This document shows positions 54,777 through 62,715 of a stretch of DNA of 64,000 bases, piece by piece. The stretch covers positions 967,001-1,031,000 of the forward strand of contig NZ_CP146077.1 in NCBI RefSeq assembly GCF_037023725.1, read 5' to 3'. The first letter of the stretch is position 1. Every line of letters begins with the position of its first letter. Made by a program: the position numbers and the translations under genes. This stretch comes from Pseudomonas bubulae. Lineage in GTDB: Bacteria; Pseudomonadota; Gammaproteobacteria; Pseudomonadales; Pseudomonadaceae. The notes under the pieces were generated by a model. That model did not search any database, was not told where the DNA came from, and saw only the letters and a list, made by a program, of their open reading frames with translations.

Positions 54777-56014
54777 GTGACATTATCCGCCGTGACCCAC
54801 GGGCCGAGTGGATCGCCCGTAACCGCCTGCATCCGTTGCACGCGGCCATGCAACCCGTGCAGCAGAGCTGGATGGGGCCCAATGGCGTAGTGCGCAAAAA
54901 TGTCCATGGTGCGGGTTTCATCGGCCCCAACGGCATCAAGCGCATAGACCGCAGCGGCGTGCAGCAGGGCGGGACCAGCAGGCGCGCGGCCAGCGTCGAG
55001 GTGCAATTACCGCTGCATCAGATCGCGGCCCCGGCGTTTTATATCGCCGTGGTGCCGGATATGGTCGGGGGCCGCCTGAGCAGCCACGACCGCGATCTGC
55101 TGGGGCTGGCCCACCAATTGGCGGGCAGCGATGGAGCGGTGCTGGCGGTGGTATTCGGCGAGTCCAGAGAGACCGCCTTTGCCACGGCCGGGGTTGATCG
55201 GCTGTTGATGCTCGACAGTGAAGGTTATGCACCGGAGCACCAGGTGCTGGGTTTACGGGCTGTGGATAACCAGTTCACGCCACGCCACTGGCTATTGCCT
55301 GACAGCCGCAGTGGTGGCGGTGAATTGGGCCGGCGCTTTGCCGCCAGCTTGGGAGAACGCCCGGCCACGCGGGTGTGGCAACTCAAGGATGGCGTTTGCA
55401 TCGGCCGTGCCGGGGCAGGTCAGCAAGATGTCGTCCAGCCGTTGCGGCGGTTGATTCTGGCAGCGGCCGAGTGTGCCGAGCCGGTCAGTGAAACCCGGCA
55501 TGAAGCGCTGGAGGTGCAGTTATCCACAGCAGCTGCCAGCTGTTTGCCGCGTATTGAGGATCTGGGCGCGGTTGAAGTTGACCCTGCTGCGATTCCCATG
55601 GCTGAAGCCGAATTTATCCTCAGCGGTGGTAACGGGATCAAGGACTGGGGACTTTTCCACAGGGCTGCCACTGCCCTTGGCGCCACCGAAGGTGCATCAC
55701 GGGTGGCGGTGGACGATGGCTTTATGGGTCGCGAGCGTCAGGTGGGGGCCAGCGGGGTATGGGTCACGGCGCGGGTGTATGTGGCGGTCGGGATCAGCGG
55801 TGCGATCCAGCATCTGCAAGGGATTGGTGCCTGTGACAAGGTGGTGGCGATCAACCTTGACCCTGGCTGCGACATGGTCAAACGCGCGGATGTGTCGGTG
55901 ATTGGTGACGGTGCGGCGGTGCTTGAGGCACTGATCGAGGCTGTGGATAACTGGCGCAGCGCAACCTCTGTGGGAGCGGGCTTGCCCGCGATTCGGGCGA
56001 CCCGGTCAGCCTGA
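54773..56014 (+). CDS. etfA: Electron transfer flavoprotein alpha subunit (dgc-associated)
   Basis: 413 residues, longer than typical EtfA (about 310) because of an 80-residue N-terminal extension. The C-terminal FAD-binding ETF motif is ILSGGNGIKDWG, RVAVDDGFMGRERQVGASGV, YVAVGISGAIQHLQGI, KVVAINLDP. It pairs with EtfB for dimethylglycine oxidation. The last 14 residues (SVGAGLPAIRATRSA area) are encoded by a REP element, which also gives the stop codon. Three perfect DnaA boxes lie within the gene. Confidence 0.92.
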   Translation: MSDIIRRDPRAEWIARNRLHPLHAAMQPVQQSWMGPNGVVRKNVHGAGFIGPNGIKRIDRSGVQQGGTSRRAASVEVQLPLHQIAAPAFYIAVVPDMVGGRLSSHDRDLLGLAHQLAGSDGAVLAVVFGESRETAFATAGVDRLLMLDSEGYAPEHQVLGLRAVDNQFTPRHWLLPDSRSGGGELGRRFAASLGERPATRVWQLKDGVCIGRAGAGQQDVVQPLRRLILAAAECAEPVSETRHEALEVQLSTAAASCLPRIEDLGAVEVDPAAIPMAEAEFILSGGNGIKDWGLFHRAATALGATEGASRVAVDDGFMGRERQVGASGVWVTARVYVAVGISGAIQHLQGIGACDKVVAINLDPGCDMVKRADVSVIGDGAAVLEALIEAVDNWRSATSVGAGLPAIRATRSA

Positions 56015-56057
56015 TACACCGCAGTGATTCCATCGCGAGCAAGCCCGCTCCCACAGG
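55968..56057. repeat. REP pair that overlaps the end of etfA
   Basis: Left arm CTGTGGGAGCGGGCTTGCCC and right arm GAGCAAGCCCGCTCCCACAG. The left arm and centre encode the etfA C-terminus and stop; the right arm lies in the etfA-etfB gap. Confidence 0.95.
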
Positions 56058-56083
56058 ATTGAGTTCAGTCTGGAGATTTGCAA

Positions 56084-56854
56084 ATGACCATCGCCACCGT
56101 TGCACTGGTTTCAATCGGCGCCCATCCTGCTTCAGGCCGCGCCCGTCGCGCCGAACAGGACGCCCGTGCCGTCGAACTGGGCCTGCAACTTGCCGGAGAC
56201 AGCCTGCACGTGCTGCACGCGGGCAACCCCCATGAACCGGCCTTGCGCGCCTATCTGGGCATGGGGCTGGAGGAGTTGCATGTGCTGGAGCAACCCGACG
56301 GCGCCGATGCCGTGCCAGCGTTGCGCGATTACATCCGTGAAGCGGGCGTGCAACTGGTACTCACCGGCAGCCAGGCCGAAACCGGTGAGGGTTCGGGCAT
56401 GCTGCCGTACCTGTTGGCCGAAGAGCTGGGCTGGCCACTGCTGGTAGGTGTGGCGCAGATCGAATCTATCCAAAATGGCGTGGCCCAGGTGCTGCAAGCC
56501 TTGCCCCGGGGGCAGCGGCGCAGGCTGCAAGTGCGACTGCCATTTATGGTTACTGTGGATAACGCTGCTCCCAAGGCGCGCCAAAGCGCCTACGGCCCCG
56601 CCACGCGGGGTGTGGTTAACGCCGAAGTAGTTGAAATCGTTGCCGATGAGTTATCCACAACCGGCGTATTGCAACCTGCCCGACCACGGCCCAAGCGCTT
56701 GAAGGTGATAAGGGCCAAAAGTGGCGCAGATCGCATGAAAGCAGCTACCGCCAAGGCGGCTGGGGGGGCCGGGCAAGTTCACAAAGGGCTCAGTGCTCAA
56801 GCGGGAGCCGAGGTGATTCTCAAGCTCCTGATCGAAGAAGGCGTTGTGCGCTAG
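56084..56854 (+). CDS. etfB: Electron transfer flavoprotein beta subunit (dgc-associated)
   Basis: 256 residues. ETF beta pattern: VALVSIGAHPASGRARRAEQ, ALRDYIREAGVQLVLTGSQA, SGMLPYLLAEELGWPLLVGV, LPFMVTVDNAAPKARQSAYG. AMP/FAD-binding partner of EtfA. GGAG eight bases upstream of ATG 56084; a TTG six bases earlier is not used. Two perfect DnaA boxes lie within the gene. Confidence 0.9.
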   Translation: MTIATVALVSIGAHPASGRARRAEQDARAVELGLQLAGDSLHVLHAGNPHEPALRAYLGMGLEELHVLEQPDGADAVPALRDYIREAGVQLVLTGSQAETGEGSGMLPYLLAEELGWPLLVGVAQIESIQNGVAQVLQALPRGQRRRLQVRLPFMVTVDNAAPKARQSAYGPATRGVVNAEVVEIVADELSTTGVLQPARPRPKRLKVIRAKSGADRMKAATAKAAGGAGQVHKGLSAQAGAEVILKLLIEEGVVR

Positions 56855-56884
56855 CGTTTGCGGCCGGAACCTGAGTCAGCGACA

Positions 56885-57406
56885 TCATTTGAATTTGCGC
56901 TCGCCGCCAGATGCAAATATGGCCTGAGATTTACGGGCGCTAGCCTGGAGTCTTTGCTCGCGCTGGCTGACTAACTGCCCGTAGTACCCCTTGACGCGAA
57001 GGGCGTAGCGATTGCGCAGATGTTCACGATTTGCCTTTGTTCCGGCGTTATAGGCGCCCACGGCGTCCCAGCTGTAACCCAGTTGTTTGACAAATTTGGC
57101 GAGGATCCAGGCACCGGCCATGACACTGGTGCAGGGTTGAGTCTGTAGTTGATATTCACTAATGCCAAAAGTGGCAAGGTGTTTCAAATGGCGACTGTTG
57201 ACTTGCATCAAACCTATATCGTAAGTCCCGTCTTTATTGACGTTGCGTGCGGCCGGATTCATTTTCGATTCAACTTGGGCAATGGCATGTAACAGCAACG
57301 GATCAATGTCATAGCGGTTGCCTGCATCCTGCCAGCAATTGGCATGAGCGAAGGTCGGTGTTAGTCCGGCACATATGACAAGTATAATCAAAAATGAATG
57401 TTTCAT
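56885..57406 (-). CDS. Lytic transglycosylase-domain protein, IagB/VirB1-like
   Basis: 173 residues with signal peptide (SFLIILVICAGLTPTFAHA). SLT fold: catalytic Glu in IAQVESKMNPAARN, then GTYDIGLMQVNSRHLKHLAT, WILAKFVKQLGYSWDAVGAYNAG, the pattern of specialised transglycosylases that accompany secretion or pilus machines. No such machine is nearby. Codon use and GC are lower than the neighbours, hinting at acquisition. Chosen start MKHSFLII has GAGG eight bases upstream. Confidence 0.83.
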   Translation of the reverse strand: MKHSFLIILVICAGLTPTFAHANCWQDAGNRYDIDPLLLHAIAQVESKMNPAARNVNKDGTYDIGLMQVNSRHLKHLATFGISEYQLQTQPCTSVMAGAWILAKFVKQLGYSWDAVGAYNAGTKANREHLRNRYALRVKGYYGQLVSQREQRLQASARKSQAIFASGGERKFK

Positions 57407-58639
57407 ATAAAGACCTCGCCGTTTCAGATAACGGATAAAGCAGGGGTGCCAATCTAATCGATAGATTGTCTTATCCTGTTGAATCTGCACGGTTTTATTG
57501 ATAATTAATAAGGAATCCGCAGTGTTAAGTGTGGCGCGCAAGATCACAAAATTTTCACGTTTAAACTATAAGTATTGGCGGGTTTTAGGGGCGTGTTACC
57601 TGCAGTTTTTGTAGGTGGTTGAGTGCCTGTATAAACAGGGTGGCGAACAGGCTGCATAAAAATAAATATAGGACTTATTCGATTGATGGCAATTATCCTT
57701 CAATCAAAATTGGATCCATTGAAATGAACCAGCTAATAGTGAGTTGGTTATCTTTTTGTTGGATTGTTCATTTTGTGAGTGTTTAGAGTTGTTTAATAAG
57801 GGGAAGGGGCCTTGCAGGCTGAAATTGATATAATGTTTGGCGTGATGCCAAATCTCTAAAAAGTCTAAGAAACGTGGCAGATGATGGTGATCGATCCATT
57901 GTTTTTAACGTCTGATATCACTGCCTTCGCGAGCGAGTTTGCGGACAGCATTTTAGTAGGCAAGGTACCGCCAGACATCTGCGCAAAGTTACCCCGGGTT
58001 TCTGTGTGCCTGCCTGTGGGTAACCTGTCTGTATTTGCTTGCAGGGCCCGGCTGACGTGGCTCCTGCAGGTTTGTACAAAAAATGATCGCTGCCAGGAAA
58101 TCACACTTGCAGAGCGCTTGCTCTGTTTACCCACAAACTCTGTTGGTGAAGGTGTGGATAAGTTGTTCGCTCTATCCTGCAGGCCTTTATATTAAAGGGC
58201 TCCACGGTGCTGATCAAAAAATGTTCAATCCACGTTGGCATCGTCTTTTGATGGGATAAAACCAGCCAATACAAGGGCTAAGGGAGTTTTCAACAGGGTG
58301 GATAAAGTTGCGCACATATTCAGTTGGTCAAACTGTGGATAAGGTGGGTGTGGTTATCTGCAGGCCTTTAAAACCGTGGCTTGTGCAGGTTTGCACAAAA
58401 AATGTACAGATGTCTGCCCCGGTAGTGATCCATGACTTCCCCACAGTTGCTGTGGGTGTGCCTGTGGACAAGATGTTGGTGAAGGGCTGTAGCCCTTTGA
58501 TTGCATGGGCTAGAGGGGAGTGGTTAAAAAACGATCATTAGCATGCAATACATGGACATAAATGAGGCCAGGGTTGTGTGTTGTTGACTTGAATCGGTTT
58601 GAGCTAAAAAGAGTCCTGTGCCCCCGTGGAGTAAAACGA
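57407..58639. other. AT-rich gene-poor stretch with repeated modules
   Basis: About 1.2 kb of lower GC with no gene I can support. Two modest open frames (57881-58195 and 58308-58541) share LLQVCTKN / LVQVCTKN because of repeated DNA: TGCAGGTTTGYACAAAAAAT at 58065 and 58384, CTGCAGGCCTTTA at 58177 and 58358, TGTTGGTGAAGG at 58141 and 58474, and DnaA boxes. A hairpin TTTGGC-GTGAT-GCCAAA is at 57836-57852. No Shine-Dalgarno or protein family fits the frames. Confidence 0.6.
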
Positions 58640-59215
58640 ATGAGCGTTTCATTTCGTCCAGCAGTGCGTGCCGATGCACGCGAAATTGCACGTCTTTTTC
58701 AGATATCGTCCGAAGGCTGCGCCGATTACATCTGGAGTCAGATGGCGCAGCCGGGTCAGCAACTACTGGACGTCGGGGAGATGCGTTATGCCCGTGCGGG
58801 GGTCATATTTTCGTATGAAAACTGCTGGATTGCCGAGGCCGAGGGCCTGGTGATCGGCATGATGCACAGCTTTGAGATGCGCGACGACCCGGATGCCCAG
58901 CCTGAGACTGACCCGGTGCTGGCACCTTATGCGGATATGGAAATCCCGGACACGCTGTATATCTCAAGCCTGGCTTTGCATAAGGGCTGGCGAAACCTCG
59001 GGTTGGGCGCCAGGTTCTTGCTGCATGCCAAGGCGCGTTGCGGCGAACTGGGGCTGAACGGTTTGAGCCTGATCGACTATGCGGCGAACACAGGTGCCCG
59101 TCGATTTTATGAGCGCCATGGTTTTGAGATCGTCAAAACCTGCCAGATAACGCCCCACCCGCTGATCCGCGTAACGGGTGAGGCGTATTTGATGCATTGT
59201 CCACTTCCCAGTTAA
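58640..59215 (+). CDS. GNAT-family N-acetyltransferase
   Basis: 191 residues. GNAT fold: SVSFRPAVRADAREIARLFQ, VIGMMHSFEMRDDPDAQP, LYISSLALHKGWRNLGLGAR (acetyl-CoA loop RNLGLGA), GLSLIDYAANTGARRFYERHGF. Predicted acetyltransferase of unknown substrate. GGAG nine bases before the ATG; upstream in-frame start rejected. Divides the dgc/etf block from the convergent gbcA. Confidence 0.85.
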   Translation: MSVSFRPAVRADAREIARLFQISSEGCADYIWSQMAQPGQQLLDVGEMRYARAGVIFSYENCWIAEAEGLVIGMMHSFEMRDDPDAQPETDPVLAPYADMEIPDTLYISSLALHKGWRNLGLGARFLLHAKARCGELGLNGLSLIDYAANTGARRFYERHGFEIVKTCQITPHPLIRVTGEAYLMHCPLPS

Positions 59216-59238
59216 ACGCCCCCTGCGCAGATGCAGGT

Positions 59239-60531
59239 TTACTGGGCAACCACACCCTTGAGATACGCCGCAGGCGCCGCCCCCAGGTTGTTCAGCAGCC
59301 GCTCGCTGTACCAGTCGACAAAGTTGACCACGCCAAACTCGTAGGTTTGCGAGTACGGCCCTGGCTGGTAGGCGACCGAGTTGATGCCGCGCTGGTTTTC
59401 TTCAGCCAGCCGGCGATCCTGGTCGTTGGTGGCGTCCCAGACCTTGCGCATGCGCTCCACGTCGTAGTCCACGCCTTCTACCGCATCCTTGTGCACCAGC
59501 CATTTGGTGCTGACCACGGTTTCCTGCGCGCTGATCGGCCATACGGTAAATACGATGATATGGTCGCCCATGCAGTGGTTCCACGAGTGCGGCAAGTGCA
59601 GGATGCGCATTGAGCCCAGGTCCGGGTTTTTGATGCGCCCCATCAGTTTTGCACAGCCTTGCTTGCCGTCCAGGGTCATCGAGACCGTGCCCTTGAGCAG
59701 TGGCATGCGCACGATGCGGTTACGCAGGCCGAAGCTGGCGTGGGCATAAGGAATTTTCTCGGCGTCCCAGGCGGCTGCGGAGGCGGCGACGTGATCCTTG
59801 AACGCTTGATCGGCGCGCGGGTCGGTGACGTCGTCCCATTCGAGCAGGGTCTTGAGCAACTCAGGGTGCGACGCGTTGCAGTGGTAGCACTCGCGGTTAT
59901 TTTCCAGTACCAGTTTCCAGTTGGCCTTTTCCACCAGGGTGGTTTGAATCGCCACCTTGGTGTTTTCCATGTCGTAAGGTTCCATATAGTGGTTCAGTGT
60001 GGCGAGGAACTCATCGATGGCGGGAGGGTTCTCGGCCAGGCTGATAAAGATATAGCCGCCCGCGGTTTTGACGTTCACCGGCTTGAGGCCGTATTGCTTC
60101 ATGTCGAAGTCCGCACCCATCTCGGTGCCGGCAAACAACAGGCGCCCGTCCAGCTCATAGGTCCACTGGTGGTAATGACACACCAGTTTGGCGACCTTGC
60201 CTTTTTCGCTGGTGCACAGTCGTGAACCACGATGGCGGCACACGTTATGAAAGGCATGCACCTGACCTTCTGCGCCGCGAATCACGATAATCGGGTTCTT
60301 GCCCACCTGCAGGGTCAGGAAGTTGCCCTTGGCCGGTATCTCGCAAGTCATGCCTGCAATCAGCCACTCCTTCTGGAAGATCTCCTGCATATCGATTTCG
60401 AACAGGCGCTCGTCGTTATAAAACGGCTGTGGCAGCGAAAATGTCCGCTCGCGGTTCTGCAGCATCTCGGCGGTGGCCTTGCGTGCGGGTTCCAGTGGAT
60501 CGCCCAGGCTCAAGTTTGCGGTGACGTCCAT
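59239..60531 (-). CDS. gbcA: Glycine betaine monooxygenase, oxygenase component
   Basis: 430 residues. Rieske centre ligands Cys98 and His100 (CRHRGSRLC) and Cys118 and His121 (CHYHQW). The mononuclear-iron segment is NRECYHCNASHPE. It N-demethylates glycine betaine to dimethylglycine plus formaldehyde, receiving electrons from GbcB. Start MDVTANLSLGDPLEPA matches orthologues and has GAGGA eight bases upstream. Divergent from gbcB. Confidence 0.96.
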   Translation of the reverse strand: MDVTANLSLGDPLEPARKATAEMLQNRERTFSLPQPFYNDERLFEIDMQEIFQKEWLIAGMTCEIPAKGNFLTLQVGKNPIIVIRGAEGQVHAFHNVCRHRGSRLCTSEKGKVAKLVCHYHQWTYELDGRLLFAGTEMGADFDMKQYGLKPVNVKTAGGYIFISLAENPPAIDEFLATLNHYMEPYDMENTKVAIQTTLVEKANWKLVLENNRECYHCNASHPELLKTLLEWDDVTDPRADQAFKDHVAASAAAWDAEKIPYAHASFGLRNRIVRMPLLKGTVSMTLDGKQGCAKLMGRIKNPDLGSMRILHLPHSWNHCMGDHIIVFTVWPISAQETVVSTKWLVHKDAVEGVDYDVERMRKVWDATNDQDRRLAEENQRGINSVAYQPGPYSQTYEFGVVNFVDWYSERLLNNLGAAPAAYLKGVVAQ

Positions 60532-60651
60532 CGTTGTAGTCCTCATGGCCATCGGATGTGGCCTAAAAATGGCTGATCAGGGGTTCGACGCAAGGCAAAG
60601 CAATACAAGTGGTAGTGGCGCTGAGTGTGCGTTCGAAGTGCGCCGCAGCCA

Positions 60652-60686
60652 TATCTACGGGCGACATGGCCCAATCTGTTCCCGAC
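60652..60686 (-). promoter_or_regulatory. Two 21-bp phased GTCG repeats upstream of gbcA
   Basis: On the minus strand GTCGGGAACAGA begins at 60686 and GTCGCCCGTAGA at 60665, exactly 21 bp apart, 135-155 bp from the gbcA start and oriented toward it. Candidate GbdR operator. Confidence 0.5.
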
Positions 60687-60712
60687 GCTGAAGGTGCTGT
60701 TTTCAGGGGCTG

Positions 60713-60746
60713 GTCGCGATAAGTATGTGGATGTCGCGAATGGATA
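60713..60746 (+). promoter_or_regulatory. Two GTCGCG repeats upstream of gbcB
   Basis: GTCGCGATAAG at 60713 and GTCGCGAATGG at 60733, 20 bp apart, about 70-100 bp upstream of gbcB and oriented toward it. Same motif family as at 46855 and 39734. Confidence 0.5.
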
Positions 60747-60812
60747 AATGGCCGCTTCGGGGCATGCGCAGAATCGCCAGCAAGAGGCCGGCTGTCGGCC
60801 GTGGAGAAGCGC

Positions 60813-61913
60813 ATGTCCAATAGCTTTCTGAACCCGGTAACCACCCAGACCTGGGCCAATGGCCGACACATCGTGCGATGCGTCAAAGTGATTCAGGAAA
60901 CCTGGGATGTGCGCACTTTCTGTTTTATGGCTGACCAGCCGATCCTGTTCTTTTTCAAACCGGGGCAATTCGTGACCCTGGAGCTGGAAATCGACGGTGA
61001 CCCGGTGATGCGCTCGTACACTATTTCCAGCTCACCCTCGGTGCCGTACAGCTTTTCGGTGACCATCAAGCGGGTGCCCGGTGGCCGGGTTTCCAACTGG
61101 CTGCACGACACCTTGAGCGAAGGCCAGGAGCTGGCCGTGCACGGGCCGGTGGGACTGTTTAACGCCATCGACGCGCCGAGCCCCAAAGTGCTCTATCTGA
61201 GCGGCGGTGTCGGTATAACCCCGGTAATGTCGATGGCACGCTGGTTTTACGACACCAACGCCAATGTCGACATGGTGTTTATCCACAGCGCCCGCTCGCC
61301 CAAGGACATCATTTATCACCGCGAGCTGGAGCATATGGCCTCGCGTATCGACAACTTCAGCCTGCACCTGATCTGCGAGAAGCACGGGCTGGGCGAACCC
61401 TGGGCCGGGTATCGCGGTTATCTGAATCATAAGATGCTCGACCTGATGGCCCCCGACTTCATGGAGCGCGAGGTGTTTTGCTGCGGGCCGACGCCTTACA
61501 TGAACGCGGTCAAGCGCCTGCTGGAAAGCAACGGTTTTGACATGAGCCGTTACCACGAAGAATCCTTTGGCGCGACGCCGCCTGAAGTGCGGGCTGAAGC
61601 GGTAGAACAGGCCGAGCAGGCGGCGGACGCACCGGAGCTGGACGTGGCGGACTTGAACCAGGTGGAATTCACCGCGTCCGGCAAGAGCATTCGTGTGGGA
61701 CCAGCCGAGACCGTGCATGCGGCAGCGGCCAAACTCGGACTGATGATCCCCAAGGCTTGCGGCATGGGCATTTGCGGGACATGCAAGGTGTTGAAACTGG
61801 GGGGGGAGGTGGACATGGAGCACAACGGCGGCATTACCGACGAAGATGTGGCCGAGGGTTATATCCTGTCGTGCTGCAGCGTACCGAAAGGGGATGTGCG
61901 GATTGAGTTTTGA
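60813..61913 (+). CDS. gbcB: Glycine betaine monooxygenase, reductase component
   Basis: 366 residues. Ferredoxin-NADP-reductase domain (RTFCFMADQPILFFFKPGQF, RSYTISSSP for FAD, GGVGITPVMSMARWF for NAD(P)H) followed by a C-terminal plant-type [2Fe-2S] ferredoxin (CGMGICGTC, LSCC). Supplies electrons to GbcA. Start MSNSFLNPV has GGAG eight bases upstream; the codon 12 bp earlier is less well placed. Confidence 0.95.
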   Translation: MSNSFLNPVTTQTWANGRHIVRCVKVIQETWDVRTFCFMADQPILFFFKPGQFVTLELEIDGDPVMRSYTISSSPSVPYSFSVTIKRVPGGRVSNWLHDTLSEGQELAVHGPVGLFNAIDAPSPKVLYLSGGVGITPVMSMARWFYDTNANVDMVFIHSARSPKDIIYHRELEHMASRIDNFSLHLICEKHGLGEPWAGYRGYLNHKMLDLMAPDFMEREVFCCGPTPYMNAVKRLLESNGFDMSRYHEESFGATPPEVRAEAVEQAEQAADAPELDVADLNQVEFTASGKSIRVGPAETVHAAAAKLGLMIPKACGMGICGTCKVLKLGGEVDMEHNGGITDEDVAEGYILSCCSVPKGDVRIEF

Positions 61914-62058
61914 CGGGCTTTCGTGGCTCCAGAACCCTGGCAGGGAACAAAGGTTGCAAACCACAGTCTTTAGGGGTCTGAAAGCAAGGTTGCCGCTAGC
62001 TTAGCCGCTGACTTTTCTTTATCGTACGCGCCCTTCGAAACTGCTTGAGAACATCACC

Positions 62059-62283
62059 ATGATTGAGTCATCCCTTAGCAAACTGGAACAACTGGTCAGC
62101 GACCTGGTACAGCAAAAACAAGAACTGCTGGATGCCAACGAGCAACTGAACACCGAACTGGCCCAGGCCCGTGACGAGAACGAAAGCCTGCAACTGACCC
62201 TGATGGAACAGGAAGAAAAGCAAGGCGCGACCGCAGCCCGCATCCAGGCACTGGTTGAGCGCGCGAGCCCTGTCAGCGCATGA
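62059..62283 (+). CDS. Small coiled-coil protein, TIGR02449 type
   Basis: 74 residues, almost entirely a charged coiled coil (KLEQLVSDLVQQKQELLDAN). Matches the TIGR02449 proteins encoded just before zapA, which resemble ZapB. Its stop overlaps the next ATG (ATGA). A role at the division site through ZapA is inferred. Confidence 0.82.
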   Translation: MIESSLSKLEQLVSDLVQQKQELLDANEQLNTELAQARDENESLQLTLMEQEEKQGATAARIQALVERASPVSA

Positions 62284-62582
62284 GCCTTGACAGAGACGGA
62301 GTAAATGTCGTCTCGATTTTGGGTAACGACTACACGATCAAGGCGCCGGAGGGGGAGCAGAAAACCCTGATGGCGGCCACGGTCATGTTGAAAGCCGCCC
62401 TGGCCGAAACGAAAAGAAAGTACCCGAGCCTGATCGGGGACAAGCTGCTGGTGCTGGCAGCACTGAATCTGTGTTCAAAACAGATTGAGTTGCAACTGAG
62501 CCACAAACAGGAACTCGACCGTTATCAAGAGCAAGTCAGCGCCACGGTCGATGTGATTGAGCGAACCCTGGGGCAATCCTGA
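62280..62582 (+). CDS. zapA: ZapA-like cell division protein
   Basis: 100 residues with the ZapA pattern: VNVVSILGNDYTIKAPEGEQ, LMAATVMLKAALAETKRK, DKLLVLAALNLCSKQIELQL then a coiled coil. ZapA bundles FtsZ filaments at mid-cell. The sequence is divergent from the typical Pseudomonas ZapA and no 6S RNA gene follows, so it may be a second, paralogous ZapA. Confidence 0.75.
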   Translation: MSLDRDGVNVVSILGNDYTIKAPEGEQKTLMAATVMLKAALAETKRKYPSLIGDKLLVLAALNLCSKQIELQLSHKQELDRYQEQVSATVDVIERTLGQS

Positions 62583-62604
62583 CGGTTCGCAAACCAATCA
62601 CCCC

Positions 62605-62693
62605 CTGTGGGAGCGGGCTTGCTCGCGATTCAGGCAACGCGGCTTGTCTGCACGACCGCGCTGATGCCATCGCGAGCAAGCCCGCTCCCACAG
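62605..62693. repeat. REP pair
   Basis: Arms CTGTGGGAGCGGGCTTGCTC and the perfect inverse, 89 bp, between the ZapA-like gene and ltaE (convergent). Confidence 0.95.
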
Positions 62694-62715
62694 TGTTATT
62701 GATGTTACGTGCGCT

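Larger units (their letters stand above)
55261..58471. promoter_or_regulatory. Cluster of DnaA boxes
   Basis: Perfect TTATCCACA (either strand) at 55261, 55520, 55942, 56554, 56651, 58153 and 58334. One-mismatch boxes at 55653 (TTTTCCACA), 58015, 58127, 58297 and 58463 (TGTGGACAA, a known functional variant). In the other 61 kb I found only three perfect copies (1608, 18130, 61279). Five of the seven lie inside etfA/etfB, two in the gene-poor stretch after the lytic transglycosylase. Functional meaning is not established. Confidence 0.6.

Noticed and set aside
57881..58195. A 104-codon open frame in the AT-rich patch
   Set aside because: No Shine-Dalgarno, no family, and its similarity to the frame at 58308-58541 is explained by repeated DNA modules and DnaA boxes.
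55261..58471. Chromosomal origin oriC
   Set aside because: DnaA boxes are plentiful but none of the flanking oriC genes (dnaA, dnaN, rpmH, rnpA, gidA) is present, and many boxes lie in genes.
58308..58541. A 77-codon open frame in the AT-rich patch
   Set aside because: Same reason; the residues shared with the other frame come from the repeated TGCAGGTTTG module.
62583..62715. 6S RNA gene after zapA
   Set aside because: The gap holds only a REP pair; there is no room for a 180-base 6S RNA.
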